NCBI GenBank assembly: GCA_951640165.1 | Contig: OX621265.1 | Coordinates: 22,147,001 to 22,211,000 of the forward strand | Direction: 5' to 3' | From: Pseudoips prasinana | Lineage: Eukaryota > Arthropoda > Insecta > Lepidoptera > Nolidae | Length of the DNA stretch: 64,000 nucleotides | Shown here: piece after piece, positions 1-10,841 of the stretch | Position numbering within the stretch: the first letter of the stretch is position 1 | Layout of the letters: each line of letters begins with the position of its first letter | Notes under the pieces: model-generated | What the model was told of the DNA's origin: nothing | Seen by the model: only the letters and a program-made list of their open reading frames with translations | Databases searched by the model: none | Made by a program: the position numbers and the translations under genes

Positions 1-174
1 AACAAACGAGAACGGAAAAAGAAATATCCTCCGAAAAAATGTTGTTCGAAACTCTGTTTCACGTTCTTGTGAGACAGTGAAAGATCGAAAAGACCGTTTG
101 TAAAGTAAGAATAACTACATAAAATTACGTTCACTCTAAGAAAACTTGCACAGTACGAGTCTAGACTCGCTAAG
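1..174. other. Unassigned left-edge sequence
   Basis: No open frame or recognisable repeat was found. It runs directly into the tandem array that follows and may belong to the same element, cut off by the window edge. Confidence 0.3.
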
Positions 175-527
175 ATTCATGAAAGTCTGAACAGCAAGCG
201 CATAGGTTAGGCCGTATTTATGAACATCTAGCTAACGAGTCTGTGTGCTGAGGGCTTATAGATTAGGTCTTATTAATGATCGAATAGCCATCAACTCTGC
301 TGAGCAGAGGGCATGAGTCTATGAAGACTAGGTCTTATTAATGATCGATGAGCCAACGAGTCTATTGAGCAAAGGGCTCATAGGTTAGGTCTTATCTATG
401 ATTGATTAGCTAATGAGTCTGCTGAGCAGAGGGCTGTAAGACTAGGTCTTATTCATGATCAATTAGCCATCTAGTGTACTGAGCAGAAGGCTCATAGACT
501 AGGTCGTATTGATGATCAAGACAACGA
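175..527. repeat. Tandem repeat, about 57-62 bp unit, six degenerate copies
   Basis: Each unit carries the blocks gagtctgctgagcagagggc, taggtcttattaatgatc and attagcca in that order. Copies begin near 175, 238, 298, 358, 415 and 473. Unit length varies and copies differ by several bases, so the array is old. It has no coding capacity. Similar internal arrays sit in the LTRs of the gypsy fragments at 31-33 kb, so this may also be an LTR, but the unit sequence differs. Confidence 0.7.
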
Positions 528-540
528 GTTGAGAGAGTTC

Positions 541-1113
541 GAGTCGGACTCGCCCGTAAAAGGCGGAATGATTTTTTCCGTAGCAGCAAGTATTTGAGTT
601 GATAGAATGGAAGGTAAATTGCGGTTTACGATTTATGACGCATTAAAAAAAAAACTACCTACTAGATCTCGTTCAACAATTTTCGCTGGAAGTTTGCATG
701 GTAATTAATGTACATCATCTATTTGTTTTAGTTTTATCATTCTCAGGGGGGGCACATTTTACGCCTTTGGAAGTGTCTCTCGCGCAAACTATACAGTTAA
801 GAAAAAAAATGATATTATAAACCTCAATATCATTTTCGAAGACCTATCCATAGATGCCCCACATGTATGGTTTGATGATTTTTTTTTTAATTCAGTTCTA
901 AGTATGGGGTACCCCCAAATTTTATTGTTTGTTTTTCTATTTTTGTGTGTAAATGTGTAAATCTTAATGCGGTTCACGGAATACATCTGCTTATCAAGTT
1001 TCGACAGTATAGTTCTTATAGTTTCGGAAAAAAGTGGCTGTGACATAAGGACAGACAGACATGACAAATCCATAAGGTTTCCGTTTTTTGGCATTTGGCT
1101 AAAGAACCCTTAA
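541..1113 (+). repeat. Dispersed lepidopteran repeat R1, full copy
   Basis: The copy contains, in order, ttggaagtgtctctcgcgca, aacctcaatatcattttcga, aatcttaatgcggttc, ggacagacagacatgacaaa and a final ggtttccgttttttggcatt block. The same order recurs at about 4497-6305, where foreign sequence splits it. It looks non-coding and like the 3' part of a retroposon. The family name is uncertain. Confidence 0.6.
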
Positions 1114-1585
1114 AATGGCAGATATTCCGCATCAAACTAAAGAAGAATCACGTAAATCGGTTCATAAATCTCAGCGTAATGGGTAAAAAAGTGCGCTTGT
1201 GCTAAAAGGTGCGCCTACATGTGCTTCCAAAAACGAGATTGTACGAGCGTATTAAATGCTAGTCGTCTGAAATTGTTCTTTATGTTCATGCCAGGACACA
1301 TTTGAACAGTATGAGTCTAGCTAGGCTGGCTAAGATTTAAAACAAAGTGACCAAGACAGTTACATCGTCCACATAAACAAAAATTTTCATACTAAAATGT
1401 CCATAAAATTAAAACTACTGGGCCAAACTATACAAAATTTTTATGGGACCAAATGGCAACTACTTCGCATCAAACTAAAAAAGAATCACGTAAATCGGAT
1501 CATAAATCTCTGAGTAATCGGTGTACATACATAAAAAAAAAAAAATACCGGTGAACTTGAGAACCTCCTCCTTTTGAAGTCGGTT
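1114..1585. repeat. Two short dispersed repeat copies ending in a gaagtcggttaa tail
   Basis: A block gcatcaaactaaa followed by aagaatcacgtaaatcgg appears at about 1130-1190 and again at 1465-1515. The second copy ends in the tail gaacctcctccttttgaagt, common in lepidopteran retroposons. No gene is visible. Confidence 0.45.
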
Positions 1586-2212
1586 AAGAAACCTATGCCA
1601 AGATTTTGTAATAATTCATAAAAGTTGATTCCCAAAATCATACATTTGTATAAGTTAAGGCGCTCATAGCTAGATGCTCTCACCAGTCCGTAAGCGATCG
1701 GCGAGGTTAAGCAACTACGCTCGCGGTCAATCCATAGATGGGTGACCGCCAAAGTGATTTAATTTCTGAGCGTCTCCGTGCTTCGGAGGGCACGTTAAGC
1801 TGTCGGTCCCGGTTGTAGTCATTAGAAAACAGTCGTTAAGCCATGTCAGAGGCCGACTGGGCGGCTTGAACAACTCTGACACTAGGGTTACCACTAGATA
1901 CCCATACGATATAAAAAAAAAGTTATGGTTAAAAGGTTATATGGGTTTGAACGTGACCGCGCCATTGAAACGCGGAGAACCGCGCAGCCACGGAGATCTT
2001 TATAACGGAGCGTTCCAGAGACCTGAAATTTAGCTAAATAACGTATACAACATGTAACTTAATTAACGCACATCCTGAAAATAGTTTGTTCAGAATCGAT
2101 TTATATCATTTTTAATATCGGTATTTTTGTACCAAAATAATTAACACTACCGAAATTATTGTCATATTAATCCTGTACAATCGAAACAAATTGAAATGAC
2201 CGTAAGTCAAAG
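1586..2212 (+). repeat. 5S-rRNA-like dispersed repeat, copy 1
   Basis: The core at about 1672-1750 resembles the internal promoter half of insect 5S rRNA (gcgatcggcgaggttaagca, then catagatgggtgaccgcc). A conserved tail follows (cttcggagggcacgttaagc, gtcgttaagccatgtcagag). The flanks outside the 5S-like part are shared with the copy at 60734-61361, so the repeated unit is about 627 bp. This is a 5S-derived SINE-like repeat, not a functional 5S gene, because the 5' half of the RNA is missing. Confidence 0.65.
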
Positions 2213-2347
2213 TATAATACTTTTAAAATCGCAGTTATATTTGTATTCATACAAATTCCATCATTCAATACAAATTAAAGAAAAATAAACTTTATTCCAA
2301 GAAACTAATTTAGTCAATAACAATGCATATACACGTTAAAAAAGAGT

Positions 2348-3195
2348 AATCAAGATCTACAAAAACATCAAAAAATCCTAAAGGTAGAAATTATCAAAGA
2401 TTTCTAGTAGACTCGATATTTTCCGACGAACCTTCGTTTAGGGAGAATTGGAGAGGAAAAAATATTGAAGTAGACAATCCAATATCAAAGAAAAGTTGTG
2501 TTACATTTATAAGAAATGGTAATTTATGCAACTCTATCTATATCGGTGAAAATGAAATGAAATTAAGGAACACGTGTGGCCTAGACTCCGTAATGTATAT
2601 TTTGTCTTTAGGATACATTACAAATCAAAGTATCAAAAAATGTATTGATAATTTAAAACATATTTCGATCTCAAGATACATTCAACATTTATCTGTTAGT
2701 CATTCACCACATCAAGAGCTGTATGAAATGAGGTCTCATATAGCGCTTGAATATTTCGAAAAAGCGCGAGAATTTAACGTTATACATGTTGATTGTGCTT
2801 GTAATGCTACTTTCATATTTGAAAATATATTATTAAATTCAATTTACAGTGCACTTTCCACAAAACAGTGTTTTAACGAATTGTGTACGTCAAACAAAAT
2901 CTTCCGAAAGGTGCCATTTTTGCCGATTAATATAGATATGATTAGAATTTTTGGGTTTTCCAGTTTAGAAGATGCAATTTGTATTGGGGATGCAAATAGC
3001 ACATGTGTGTCATGTAACAGTGTAGGAAATTCAAATTACGAGCTTTCTAATTTGATCTCATTTGATTTAAATGGGATAGATCAAGTTAGTTTAAAGGAAT
3101 TACCCGAAACTATCAGTTTAAAAGGAAAATGTTTTAAACTATTAGCTGTTAAGCTGTTAAGACTAATTATATTAACTTTTCAATGCGCAAAATAA
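2348..3195 (+). pseudogene. Transposon-encoded protein fragment with NTCGxDS cysteine-peptidase-like motif, copy 1
   Basis: The frame is open from just after a TAA at about 2348. The first ATG is at 2557, giving 212 aa, but upstream codons read as protein, so the 5' end has probably been lost. Near the ATG is the motif NTCGLDSVMYIL, which resembles the catalytic cysteine box of ubiquitin-peptidase-like folds. Further along are CxxC-type pairs (CVSC) and a run of short hydrophobic blocks. The last 15 or so codons, from about 3145, belong to the LINE inserted there, so the C-terminus is chimeric. I recognise the style of protein from insect transposons but not the family. A working peptidase is not shown. 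Confidence 0.45.
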
Positions 3196-3938
3196 CGTCT
3201 ACCCGAACTAACTCAACACTGTATGCACATTATTGTAGAACACCTGGTAGTAACCAATGTATGTGCCCTGAAATTAAACCTACTAATAAAATAAGATACT
3301 TGGGCATTATAATAGATGAACATCTTTCATTTAAACAATATATAGAGGCTTTAAATAATAGAATTCGTAAGTTTATTTTTGTCTTCAAACAGTTACGGTA
3401 CATAGCAGACTCAAAAATAATTAAGCAAGTATATTTCGCCCTTTGTCAATCAATATTAGCCTACTGTATTACCTCATGGGGTGGTGTAGGTAAAACGCTG
3501 TTACTTACAATCGAGAGAGCCCAAAGAGCGATTCTCAAAGTGTCTACTTTCCGCTTTTTCATTTTCCCTACTAACCTACTCTATAAAACTTGTAAAGTTT
3601 TGACAGTTAGGCAGTTATTCATAATGAGCATAGTACTAAAGCAGCACACATCTCTTCCATACAGCACTGATTTCACTAATAAAAGGCGTAAAGATAGAGC
3701 TTGCACACAAAAGATCAAAACAACACATGCCTTCACCTCAAAGTTCTACATAGTTTTAGGACCGCTCCTCTACAATAGAGCTAATGCAATTGTAGACATT
3801 TACTCCCTTAATTACAATAATTGTAAACAAGCCCTTAAGAAAGCTCTCCAAGCCTTGTCCTACGAAGATACAGAGAAACTTTTAGTCGTTTTGAAATAAA
3901 ATTGTTTTGTACTGTTTTATAATATTGATCATGTAAAG
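3145..3938 (+). mobile_element. 5'-truncated LINE, C-terminal RT region and 3' UTR start, copy 1
   Basis: The open frame 3183-3899 (238 aa) matches the region downstream of the catalytic palm in CR1/Jockey-type reverse transcriptases. It has RYLGIIIDEHLSFKQYIE, then KIIKQVYFALCQSILAYCIT followed by SWGG, and RAQRAILKV. The catalytic YADD box and the endonuclease are absent, so the copy is 5'-truncated and dead. The 3' UTR continues past the hAT insertion and resumes at 6659. CR1 or Jockey clade is a guess from motif style. Confidence 0.7.
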
Positions 3939-4496
3939 CAGTGTTTTTCAACCTTTTTCATGACGCGACCCCTTTATTATTAAGAAACATTACCGCGACC
4001 CCCCTACCCGTATTTTACCCCCTTTTTTTCATGTATTTTTCAACATATTTATTACTTTTCTTAATTAGGGTTCGGATCAATACATAATTAAAATGCGAGT
4101 TGAGGCAATGAGTATCAGAGACCCAACGAGCGTTACGGGGGCGACACTTGCTACGACATTTTACGACATTTCAAATTCAGATTTACTGTGATTGGGAATA
4201 AATAAGAGAACGAAAAAAATAATGCAGGAGTCTCCTTAAAATTTCATGAATCTACGAATATTGCGGATTGTGTGCACTTTCTAGCTTTTATGTCTTTTGA
4301 ATCCAATGAGTCTTAATGGAACAAATACTATTTTGTACAGCGCTTGCCATGAATACCACACGTCAGTGCTTGAAAAACAGCTGCGAAACGCCTATTGACG
4401 CAGAGCTTTCTCGATTGCCAAGCCCTTGCGGCCAAAACCTTACCACAGGAATACAGTCAAGTTCTAAATACTAATAAAAAAAAGCATCCAACCGCT

Positions 4497-6305
4497 AATC
4501 CGACTCGCCCATGAAGGGTTTCGTAGCAGCAAACAACATAATATGTTTTTTTATTTATTTATATTTGAGTTAATTGAATGATAGGTAAATTGCGCTTTAC
4601 GGTTAAGACGTCTAAAAACAACTACTTAATAGATATAGTTGAATCATATTTTTAGTTTCATATTTTCTTATTTTAGAAGCTACAGGGGGAGGGGCACAAT
4701 CTACCACTTTGGAAGTGTCTTTCGCGCAAACTATTCAGTTAAAAAAATATATATTAGAAACCTCAATATCATTTTTGAAGAGTATCCATAGATACTCCAA
4801 AAGAACAATGGGCAAAAATGTATGGAACGTGGTACCCGCTCCAATAGTCCTCATTAATATATCATTGAATAGACATTTTGATGCAGAAAACGTCTACCAT
4901 GGCGCCTGTCCCTATTCACGTTTGGAAAGCAGTAATCTCACTATCTATACTTATTATTATAAAGCTTTAATCTCAGGAACTGCTAGTCCGATTTAAAAAA
5001 TTCTTTCAGTGTTAGATAGCCCATTTATTGAGGAAGGCTATAAGCTATATATCATCGCTACGCTACGACTAAAAGGAGCCGAGCAGCAGGGGTGAAACCA
5101 CGGGGAACAGCTTGTGTTTTATAAATGATGAAGAATTTATTACAAACTACTTATATAAGTAAAATAAAGCTAGAATAACATGATATAACACATTTAGGAT
5201 TCTATTATTAAAAGAAGTAAGAAAACAAGCATTCTTTAAATACAAAACATATATTTTATCAATAAGTGAGTAGATTTAAAACATTACATATCGGTATCAA
5301 CTATAACAGCATTGAGGAAAGATGCCGGAGCAGTAAATCCCGTATGCCTCGCATAGCCTAAGTACCATACGATGGACACTATATGTGCACAAGTGCCGAT
5401 CGTACGTCGCCCGGTTAAACATGTGCAATACTGTTGGGCAATATTATTTGCACTGCTGATTAATATATAACAAAAATATGTTTTTACACGGACATGTCGC
5501 GACTGGATTCGTCCACGCAAAAGCCAGGCATCTTCGTGTATGCCATAGTCTGGCAGATCATCAAGAGCTCCCTCTCTGTACGTTTCAATTATATATAGAC
5601 CATTTGATAAATGCTCGGCACAGTAAGATCTTGCCAGCTTGAGTTGGTATGTACCTAGCGCTAATAGAATTATATCCTCCTCCGTCATTGAAGGGAAGTT
5701 TTCAATCTGGCTCGCTTCCATCCTCTGAAAATATACTCTTCTGTGGTTAAGCCGTTTTCTCTCTACATACATATGCAGAAGATTCGTTTTCTTACATAAA
5801 TAAGTGGTAACTTATATACTCGTATATGTATGTTTATCGCCGGGGCCACGAGACTGTCTAAACAGGTTACTGTGGCCCTGGAAAGCAAAGGGAAACTGAA
5901 GGAACAGGGTTTTTATTAGTTAGTAAGACTGTCGTTTATCTTCAAACGCAATCAGATTTGAGAGTGGCGGCTATAGTAAAAATTGTTCCTCTTGGTAAGA
6001 CCTTTTAAACGACACTACAATCATATCTATTGGAGCCGGGTACCATTTTGCTCATTCTTCTTTTTTTGAGTTTCAGCTCCAAGTATGGGGTTATCTCAAA
6101 ATTTATTGTTTAATTTTTCTATTTTTGTGTGAAAATCTTAATGCGGTTCGCGGAATACATCTATTTACCAAGTTTTAACCAGTTAGTTCTTATAGTTCCG
6201 GAAAAAAGTGTCGGTAACATACGGACGGACATACAGATACACAGACAGACAGACATGACGAATCAATAAGGGTTCCGTTTCTTGCCATTTGGCTAGGGAA
6301 CCTAA
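4497..6305 (+). repeat. Dispersed repeat R1, copy split by about 1.26 kb of other sequence
   Basis: 4497-4795 and 6060-6305 align with 541-860 and 880-1113. The intervening 4796-6059 has no counterpart in the first copy and includes the SWIM-finger fragment. Insertion into R1 is the simplest reading. A short frame at 4709-4996 crosses the junction and is not a gene. Confidence 0.55.
5284..5772 (-). pseudogene. SWIM zinc-finger transposon-protein fragment, copy 1
   Basis: 162 aa. Residues 116-130 fit the SWIM pattern CxCx(n)CxH: C116, C118, C128 and H130, followed by the hydrophobic stretch IVSIVWYLGYARH that often follows the finger in transposon proteins. SWIM fingers occur near the C-terminus of MULE-type transposases and in related mobile-element proteins, where they are thought to bind DNA. 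No catalytic domain is present upstream, so this is a remnant carried inside the hAT element. The parent family is unknown. Confidence 0.5.
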
Positions 6306-6658
6306 ACATGGTAAATTCTATTAAAAAAAAAAGCTTTTCAGACACCAGTCACCAGTTTGTTACAAAAATATTGTGACGATCCCTAATTTTCACATTTTTT
6401 TAAACAGACGATGACAAAGCACTCTTTCTAAATTTACTTTATGTCAACTACTACTAACCAGGGTTTTGGAACTTCGCGCTTAACTTTTAATGTATTTGCA
6501 GCAGGCCTAATTATAATACTCCAAATTTATTTGCCACCCTGTGACTAGCTTTCCCAATCTTTTGCAACTTTCCTATAGAAGCTTCGCGACCCCCCTGAAG
6601 AGGCTTCGCGACCCCCCGGGGGGTCGCGACCCACAGGTTGAAAAACACTGATGTAAAG

Positions 6659-7430
6659 AAATTGATGATGTTTAAGAATGTGAAGCCAACAAAGTCATTA
6701 TGATGTAATTGTTATAAATTAGCATACGCATCAATTGTTTGGGTTCAATAACATTGTATGTAACCCAAGTACGCGCTAATTACCTTTTTGCATTCATTGT
6801 TAGAATAATCATACCTATCACGCATATTATAATTATATTAAGTAAGTGACTATTTTTAGAATATAATATATTCTATACTAGCACTTCTTTGCCTGAAAAA
6901 CATAATTACATATTTAAAGCACACCTGTAACTTTTTTAGCAAATTAAGAAAAATTGTATTTGTAGTTTTATTTTATGTTTAAGTTGTTAAGAATTTTATC
7001 TGAAATAATTTATTATATTATTAGTATTATAAATTATTATTATAAATACAAAAAAACAGAAATAAAGGGCTAACCGTTGTTATAGAGGAAATGTCTGTTG
7101 CATCGGTATTTAACCAATACAATATACGTTTCTTCTACAATATATAATGAGGCCATAACCATAGAGTACATTATACATTGGGCATAACTTGCCATTTAGA
7201 AAAAAGAAAAAAGAAGTTATCTATGCTTGTCAAAAGTAAAATAAATGAATTATGACACTTTGGTTCACATTTTTTTCGCGTTTTCCTGCAGGCGGGTTAT
7301 TTGATAGTTAACATACATGTTGGTTTTCCAAATTTCTTAGATTTTGGCGCTGACCCATCTAATTTTATCGTGTTTTACGCAGATTGGTGTGTTACTAACC
7401 CTTACTGTTGTTTGTGGTGAGTTGTAAGTA
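6659..7430 (+). other. LINE 3' UTR continuation and unassigned AT-rich sequence
   Basis: After the hAT target duplication the LINE 3' UTR resumes (aaattgatgatgtttaagaa). The sequence then becomes very AT-rich to about 7080. I see no gene between there and the mariner end at 7431. Confidence 0.4.
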
Positions 7431-8725
7431 CGAGGGGGCGTTTTTAAGTTCGCGGAATGGAGGGTAAGAAGTGTAAATAAAAATACAATATTATTTTTCT
7501 TTTTCAATATATTCACCTGCTACCCTTATACATTTTTTAGATCTTTCAATTAGCTTATGTGTACCTTCATAAAAAAATGTTTTGTCTTTGTACGAAACAT
7601 AGGCTGAAACCGCGTCCTTCACTTCTTCATCAGTAGAAAATTTCTTCCCACGAAGTTCTTTTTTGAGTTTTGGAAAGAGGTAGTAATCACTGGGAGCCAG
7701 GTCTGGGCTGTAGGGTGGATGATCTAAAATATCGACGCCCACGTTATGCAGGGCAGCCAAAGCAACACGGCTCTTGTGAACTGGCGCGTTGTCGTGTAGA
7801 AGAAGGACACCTTTGGTTAATTTTCGCCTCCTTTTTTCTTTAATGCTTTCTTTTAACCTCTCGAGGATGGAAGCGTAGTATTGTCCGGTTGTAGAAACGC
7901 CTTTATCTTTATAATAGATCAACAGGATCCCTTCCGAATCCCAAAACACTGTTGCCATGATTTTTCCAGCCGATTGTGACACTTTAAACTTCTTGGGTGG
8001 TGGTGTGCCTTTTTTGTGCCACTGCATAGAGTCCTGTTTCGACTCAGGTTCATAATGATGAACCCAAGTTTTATCTCCAGTAACAATTCGACTTAAAAGT
8101 CCATCCTTATCTTCGTTACAGAGGTCCAAAAACGTGCGAGAACACTCCACGCGGCGTTGTTTTTGAGGCGGCGTGAGCATTCTTGGCACCCATCTTGCAC
8201 TGACTTTTGTCATGCCAAGATGATCATGTAGAATTTTGAAAATTGTCGTATCCGATACTCCAACCATTTCTGCAAGCTGTTTCTTCTTTAGTCTGGCATC
8301 TTCCAAAATAATTTTTTCGACTTTTTTAATGATATCCGGAGTAGTCACCTCGGGCGACCGTCCGGGCCGAGGGTCGTCTTCAAGTGAGGTCCTGCCTTGT
8401 TTAAAGAGACTGTGCCACTTGTAAACCATGGTTTTACCCGGGCAAGAGTCCCCGTAAACGGATTCCATCTCTTCCAGTATATTTTGAACTGACTTTCCTT
8501 GCTTGGTAAGGAACTTTATTACGGCACGGTACTCGATTTTTTCCATAATTCACACTTTCTTCCCGATTGAGTTGTTTGCTTGACGATAGTTCAGAGACTA
8601 ATGATCCAATTAAGATAAAACTTGGTATTTATACTAATATTGAGTGGCTGAAGTCGTGGCCATCCCGATAATGACCTATTATTATCCCCTCCCCCCCATT
8701 CCGCGAACTTAAAAACGCACCCTCG
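7431..8725 (-). mobile_element. mariner transposon, full length, copy 1
   Basis: 1295 bp bounded by roughly 32-bp inverted ends (cgagggggcgtttttaagtt at the left; the right end is its reverse complement with one mismatch near the tip). TA dinucleotides at 7429-7430 and 8726-8727 are the expected target duplication. It contains one intact transposase gene with about 179 bp of 5' leader. Nothing visible prevents it from being autonomous. Confidence 0.93.
7491..8546 (-). CDS. mariner transposase (DD34D), intact, copy 1
   Basis: 351 aa, close to the usual 345-350. It cuts and pastes its own element by binding the inverted ends. The N-terminal 110 residues form the paired helix-turn-helix DNA-binding region. 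The linker motif WVPRMLT is at 119-125. The RNase-H-like catalytic domain has D158 (TGDKTWVHHYEPE), D252 (HDNAPVH) and D287 (YSPDLAPSDYYLF), with exactly 34 residues between the last two, as in mariner. The ATG chosen is the first in frame and gives the full N-terminal HTH. The gene has no frameshifts or stops. The mariner subfamily was not assigned. Confidence 0.95.
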   Translation of the reverse strand: MEKIEYRAVIKFLTKQGKSVQNILEEMESVYGDSCPGKTMVYKWHSLFKQGRTSLEDDPRPGRSPEVTTPDIIKKVEKIILEDARLKKKQLAEMVGVSDTTIFKILHDHLGMTKVSARWVPRMLTPPQKQRRVECSRTFLDLCNEDKDGLLSRIVTGDKTWVHHYEPESKQDSMQWHKKGTPPPKKFKVSQSAGKIMATVFWDSEGILLIYYKDKGVSTTGQYYASILERLKESIKEKRRRKLTKGVLLLHDNAPVHKSRVALAALHNVGVDILDHPPYSPDLAPSDYYLFPKLKKELRGKKFSTDEEVKDAVSAYVSYKDKTFFYEGTHKLIERSKKCIRVAGEYIEKEK

Positions 8726-8810
8726 TAGTTAGTTTTGTGTTTGTTTTTATTTGACAATAACTTAATACAAGCTAGCTAAATATCACTACTATTAACGCAC
8801 TACTAATTGA

Positions 8811-9065
8811 CGGTCACCGTAGCCTAGTTGGTAGTGCTCCTGTCTACGAAGCTGGTGGTCCTGGATTCGAATCCCGGTAAGTGTAAATAATTGTGTGATG
8901 AGCACGAATATTTGTTTCTGAGTCATGGATGTTTTCTATGTATATAAGTATATGTCTATCTATATAACTATGTATATCGTCGCTTGGTACCCATAGTACA
9001 AGCTTTGCTTAGTTTGGGGCTAAGATGATCTGTGTGACATTGTCCCCAGATATTATTATTATTAT
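8811..9065 (+). mobile_element. tRNA-derived SINE, family A, copy 1
   Basis: The head has a pol III A box-like tagcctagttggtagt and a B box-like ggattcgaatccc. A conserved body follows (tgagcacgaatatttg, ttggtacccatagtacaagc) and a (att)n tail ends it. The same family occurs at 15715, 16324, 29120 and 54146. It is not a tRNA gene because no cloverleaf 3' half can be completed. Confidence 0.85.
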
Positions 9066-9138
9066 CTGTCCTGAGTGGGAATCAAACCCACAACTTCCGG
9101 CGTGAAAAGCAAGCAGTTTACCAAGCACACTAACAGAC
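9066..9138 (-). mobile_element. tRNA-derived SINE, family B, truncated antisense, copy 1
   Basis: Read on the - strand it gives a tRNA-like head with a B box-like gggtttgattccc, preceded by cttgcttttcacgccgg. The duplication junction cuts it off at 9138. Family B recurs at 28995, 29362, 33560/34105, 47408 (-) and 54020. Confidence 0.7.
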
Positions 9139-9250
9139 TATATTTGTATTCATACAAATTCCATCATTCAATACAAATTAAAGAAAAATAAACTTTATTC
9201 CAAGAAACTAATTTAGTCAATAACAATGCATATACACGTTAAAAAAGAGT

Positions 9251-10098
9251 AATCAAGATCTACAAAAACATCAAAAAATCCTAAAGGTAGAAATTATCAA
9301 AGATTTCTAGTAGACTCGATATTTTCCGACGAACCTTCGTTTAGGGAGAATTGGAGAGGAAAAAATATTGAAGTAGACAATCCAATATCAAAGAAAAGTT
9401 GTGTTACATTTATAAGAAATGGTAATTTATGCAACTCTATCTATATCGGTGAAAATGAAATGAAATTAAGGAACACGTGTGGCCTAGACTCCGTAATGTA
9501 TATTTTGTCTTTAGGATACATTACAAATCAAAGTATCAAAAAATGTATTGATAATTTAAAACATATTTCGATCTCAAGATACATTCAACATTTATCTGTT
9601 AGTCATTCACCACATCAAGAGCTGTATGAAATGAGGTCTCATATAGCGCTTGAATATTTCGAAAAAGCGCGAGAATTTAACGTTATACATGTTGATTGTG
9701 CTTGTAATGCTACTTTCATATTTGAAAATATATTATTAAATTCAATTTACAGTGCACTTTCCACAAAACAGTGTTTTAACGAATTGTGTACGTCAAACAA
9801 AATCTTCCGAAAGGTGCCATTTTTGCCGATTAATATAGATATGATTAGAATTTTTGGGTTTTCCAGTTTAGAAGATGCAATTTGTATTGGGGATGCAAAT
9901 AGCACATGTGTGTCATGTAACAGTGTAGGAAATTCAAATTACGAGCTTTCTAATTTGATCTCATTTGATTTAAATGGGATAGATCAAGTTAGTTTAAAGG
10001 AATTACCCGAAACTATCAGTTTAAAAGGAAAATGTTTTAAACTATTAGCTGTTAAGCTGTTAAGACTAATTATATTAACTTTTCAATGCGCAAAATAA
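9251..10098 (+). pseudogene. NTCGxDS peptidase-like fragment, copy 2
   Basis: Identical to 2348-3195 as far as I can read. The first ATG is at 9460. Confidence 0.45.
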
Positions 10099-10841
10099 CG
10101 TCTACCCGAACTAACTCAACACTGTATGCACATTATTGTAGAACACCTGGTAGTAACCAATGTATGTGCCCTGAAATTAAACCTACTAATAAAATAAGAT
10201 ACTTGGGCATTATAATAGATGAACATCTTTCATTTAAACAATATATAGAGGCTTTAAATAATAGAATTCGTAAGTTTATTTTTGTCTTCAAACAGTTACG
10301 GTACATAGCAGACTCAAAAATAATTAAGCAAGTATATTTCGCCCTTTGTCAATCAATATTAGCCTACTGTATTACCTCATGGGGTGGTGTAGGTAAAACG
10401 CTGTTACTTACAATCGAGAGAGCCCAAAGAGCGATTCTCAAAGTGTCTACTTTCCGCTTTTTCATTTTCCCTACTAACCTACTCTATAAAACTTGTAAAG
10501 TTTTGACAGTTAGGCAGTTATTCATAATGAGCATAGTACTAAAGCAGCACACATCTCTTCCATACAGCACTGATTTCACTAATAAAAGGCGTAAAGATAG
10601 AGCTTGCACACAAAAGATCAAAACAACACATGCCTTCACCTCAAAGTTCTACATAGTTTTAGGACCGCTCCTCTACAATAGAGCTAATGCAATTGTAGAC
10701 ATTTACTCCCTTAATTACAATAATTGTAAACAAGCCCTTAAGAAAGCTCTCCAAGCCTTGTCCTACGAAGATACAGAGAAACTTTTAGTCGTTTTGAAAT
10801 AAAATTGTTTTGTACTGTTTTATAATATTGATCATGTAAAG
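10048..10841 (+). mobile_element. 5'-truncated LINE fragment, copy 2
   Basis: Second copy of the LINE C-terminal region; open frame 10086-10802 (238 aa). No RT catalytic box. Disrupted 3' UTR as in copy 1. Confidence 0.7.

Larger units (their letters stand above)
3939..6650. mobile_element. hAT-type DNA transposon, non-autonomous, copy 1
   Basis: The element begins cagtgtttttcaaccttttt and ends with the inverted form of cagtgtttttcaacctgtgg, the hAT terminus style seen in the Charlie group. It is flanked by an exact 8-bp duplication, atgtaaag, at 3931-3938 and 6651-6658, the length typical of hAT. It is 2712 bp long and lies in the 3' UTR of the LINE. Inside are a split copy of repeat R1 (4497-4795 and 6060-6305) and a SWIM-finger fragment. 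No hAT transposase frame is visible. Confidence 0.9.
2236..9138. repeat. 6.9-kb tandem duplication, copy 1
   Basis: 2236-9138 matches 9139-16042 base for base as far as I can read. Visible differences are g/a at 4319 versus 11222, g/a at 4577 versus 11480, and a longer A-run in copy 2 near 13225. The left edge is marked by t2235 versus c9138. The right edge of copy 2 diverges from copy 1 after 16042. The block contains an LTR-free mosaic of transposons. Confidence 0.95.

Noticed and set aside
1672..1750. Possible 5S rRNA gene (also 60820-60900)
   Set aside because: Only the internal-promoter half is similar; the 5' half and terminator are lacking, and the unit is dispersed.
4709..4996. 95-codon frame (also 11612-11899)
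   Set aside because: Begins in non-coding repeat R1 and crosses an insertion boundary.
8811..8885. Possible tRNA gene (also at 15715, 21301, 29120, 50815, 54146)
   Set aside because: A and B box-like heads are followed by SINE bodies and tails; no complete cloverleaf with acceptor stem.
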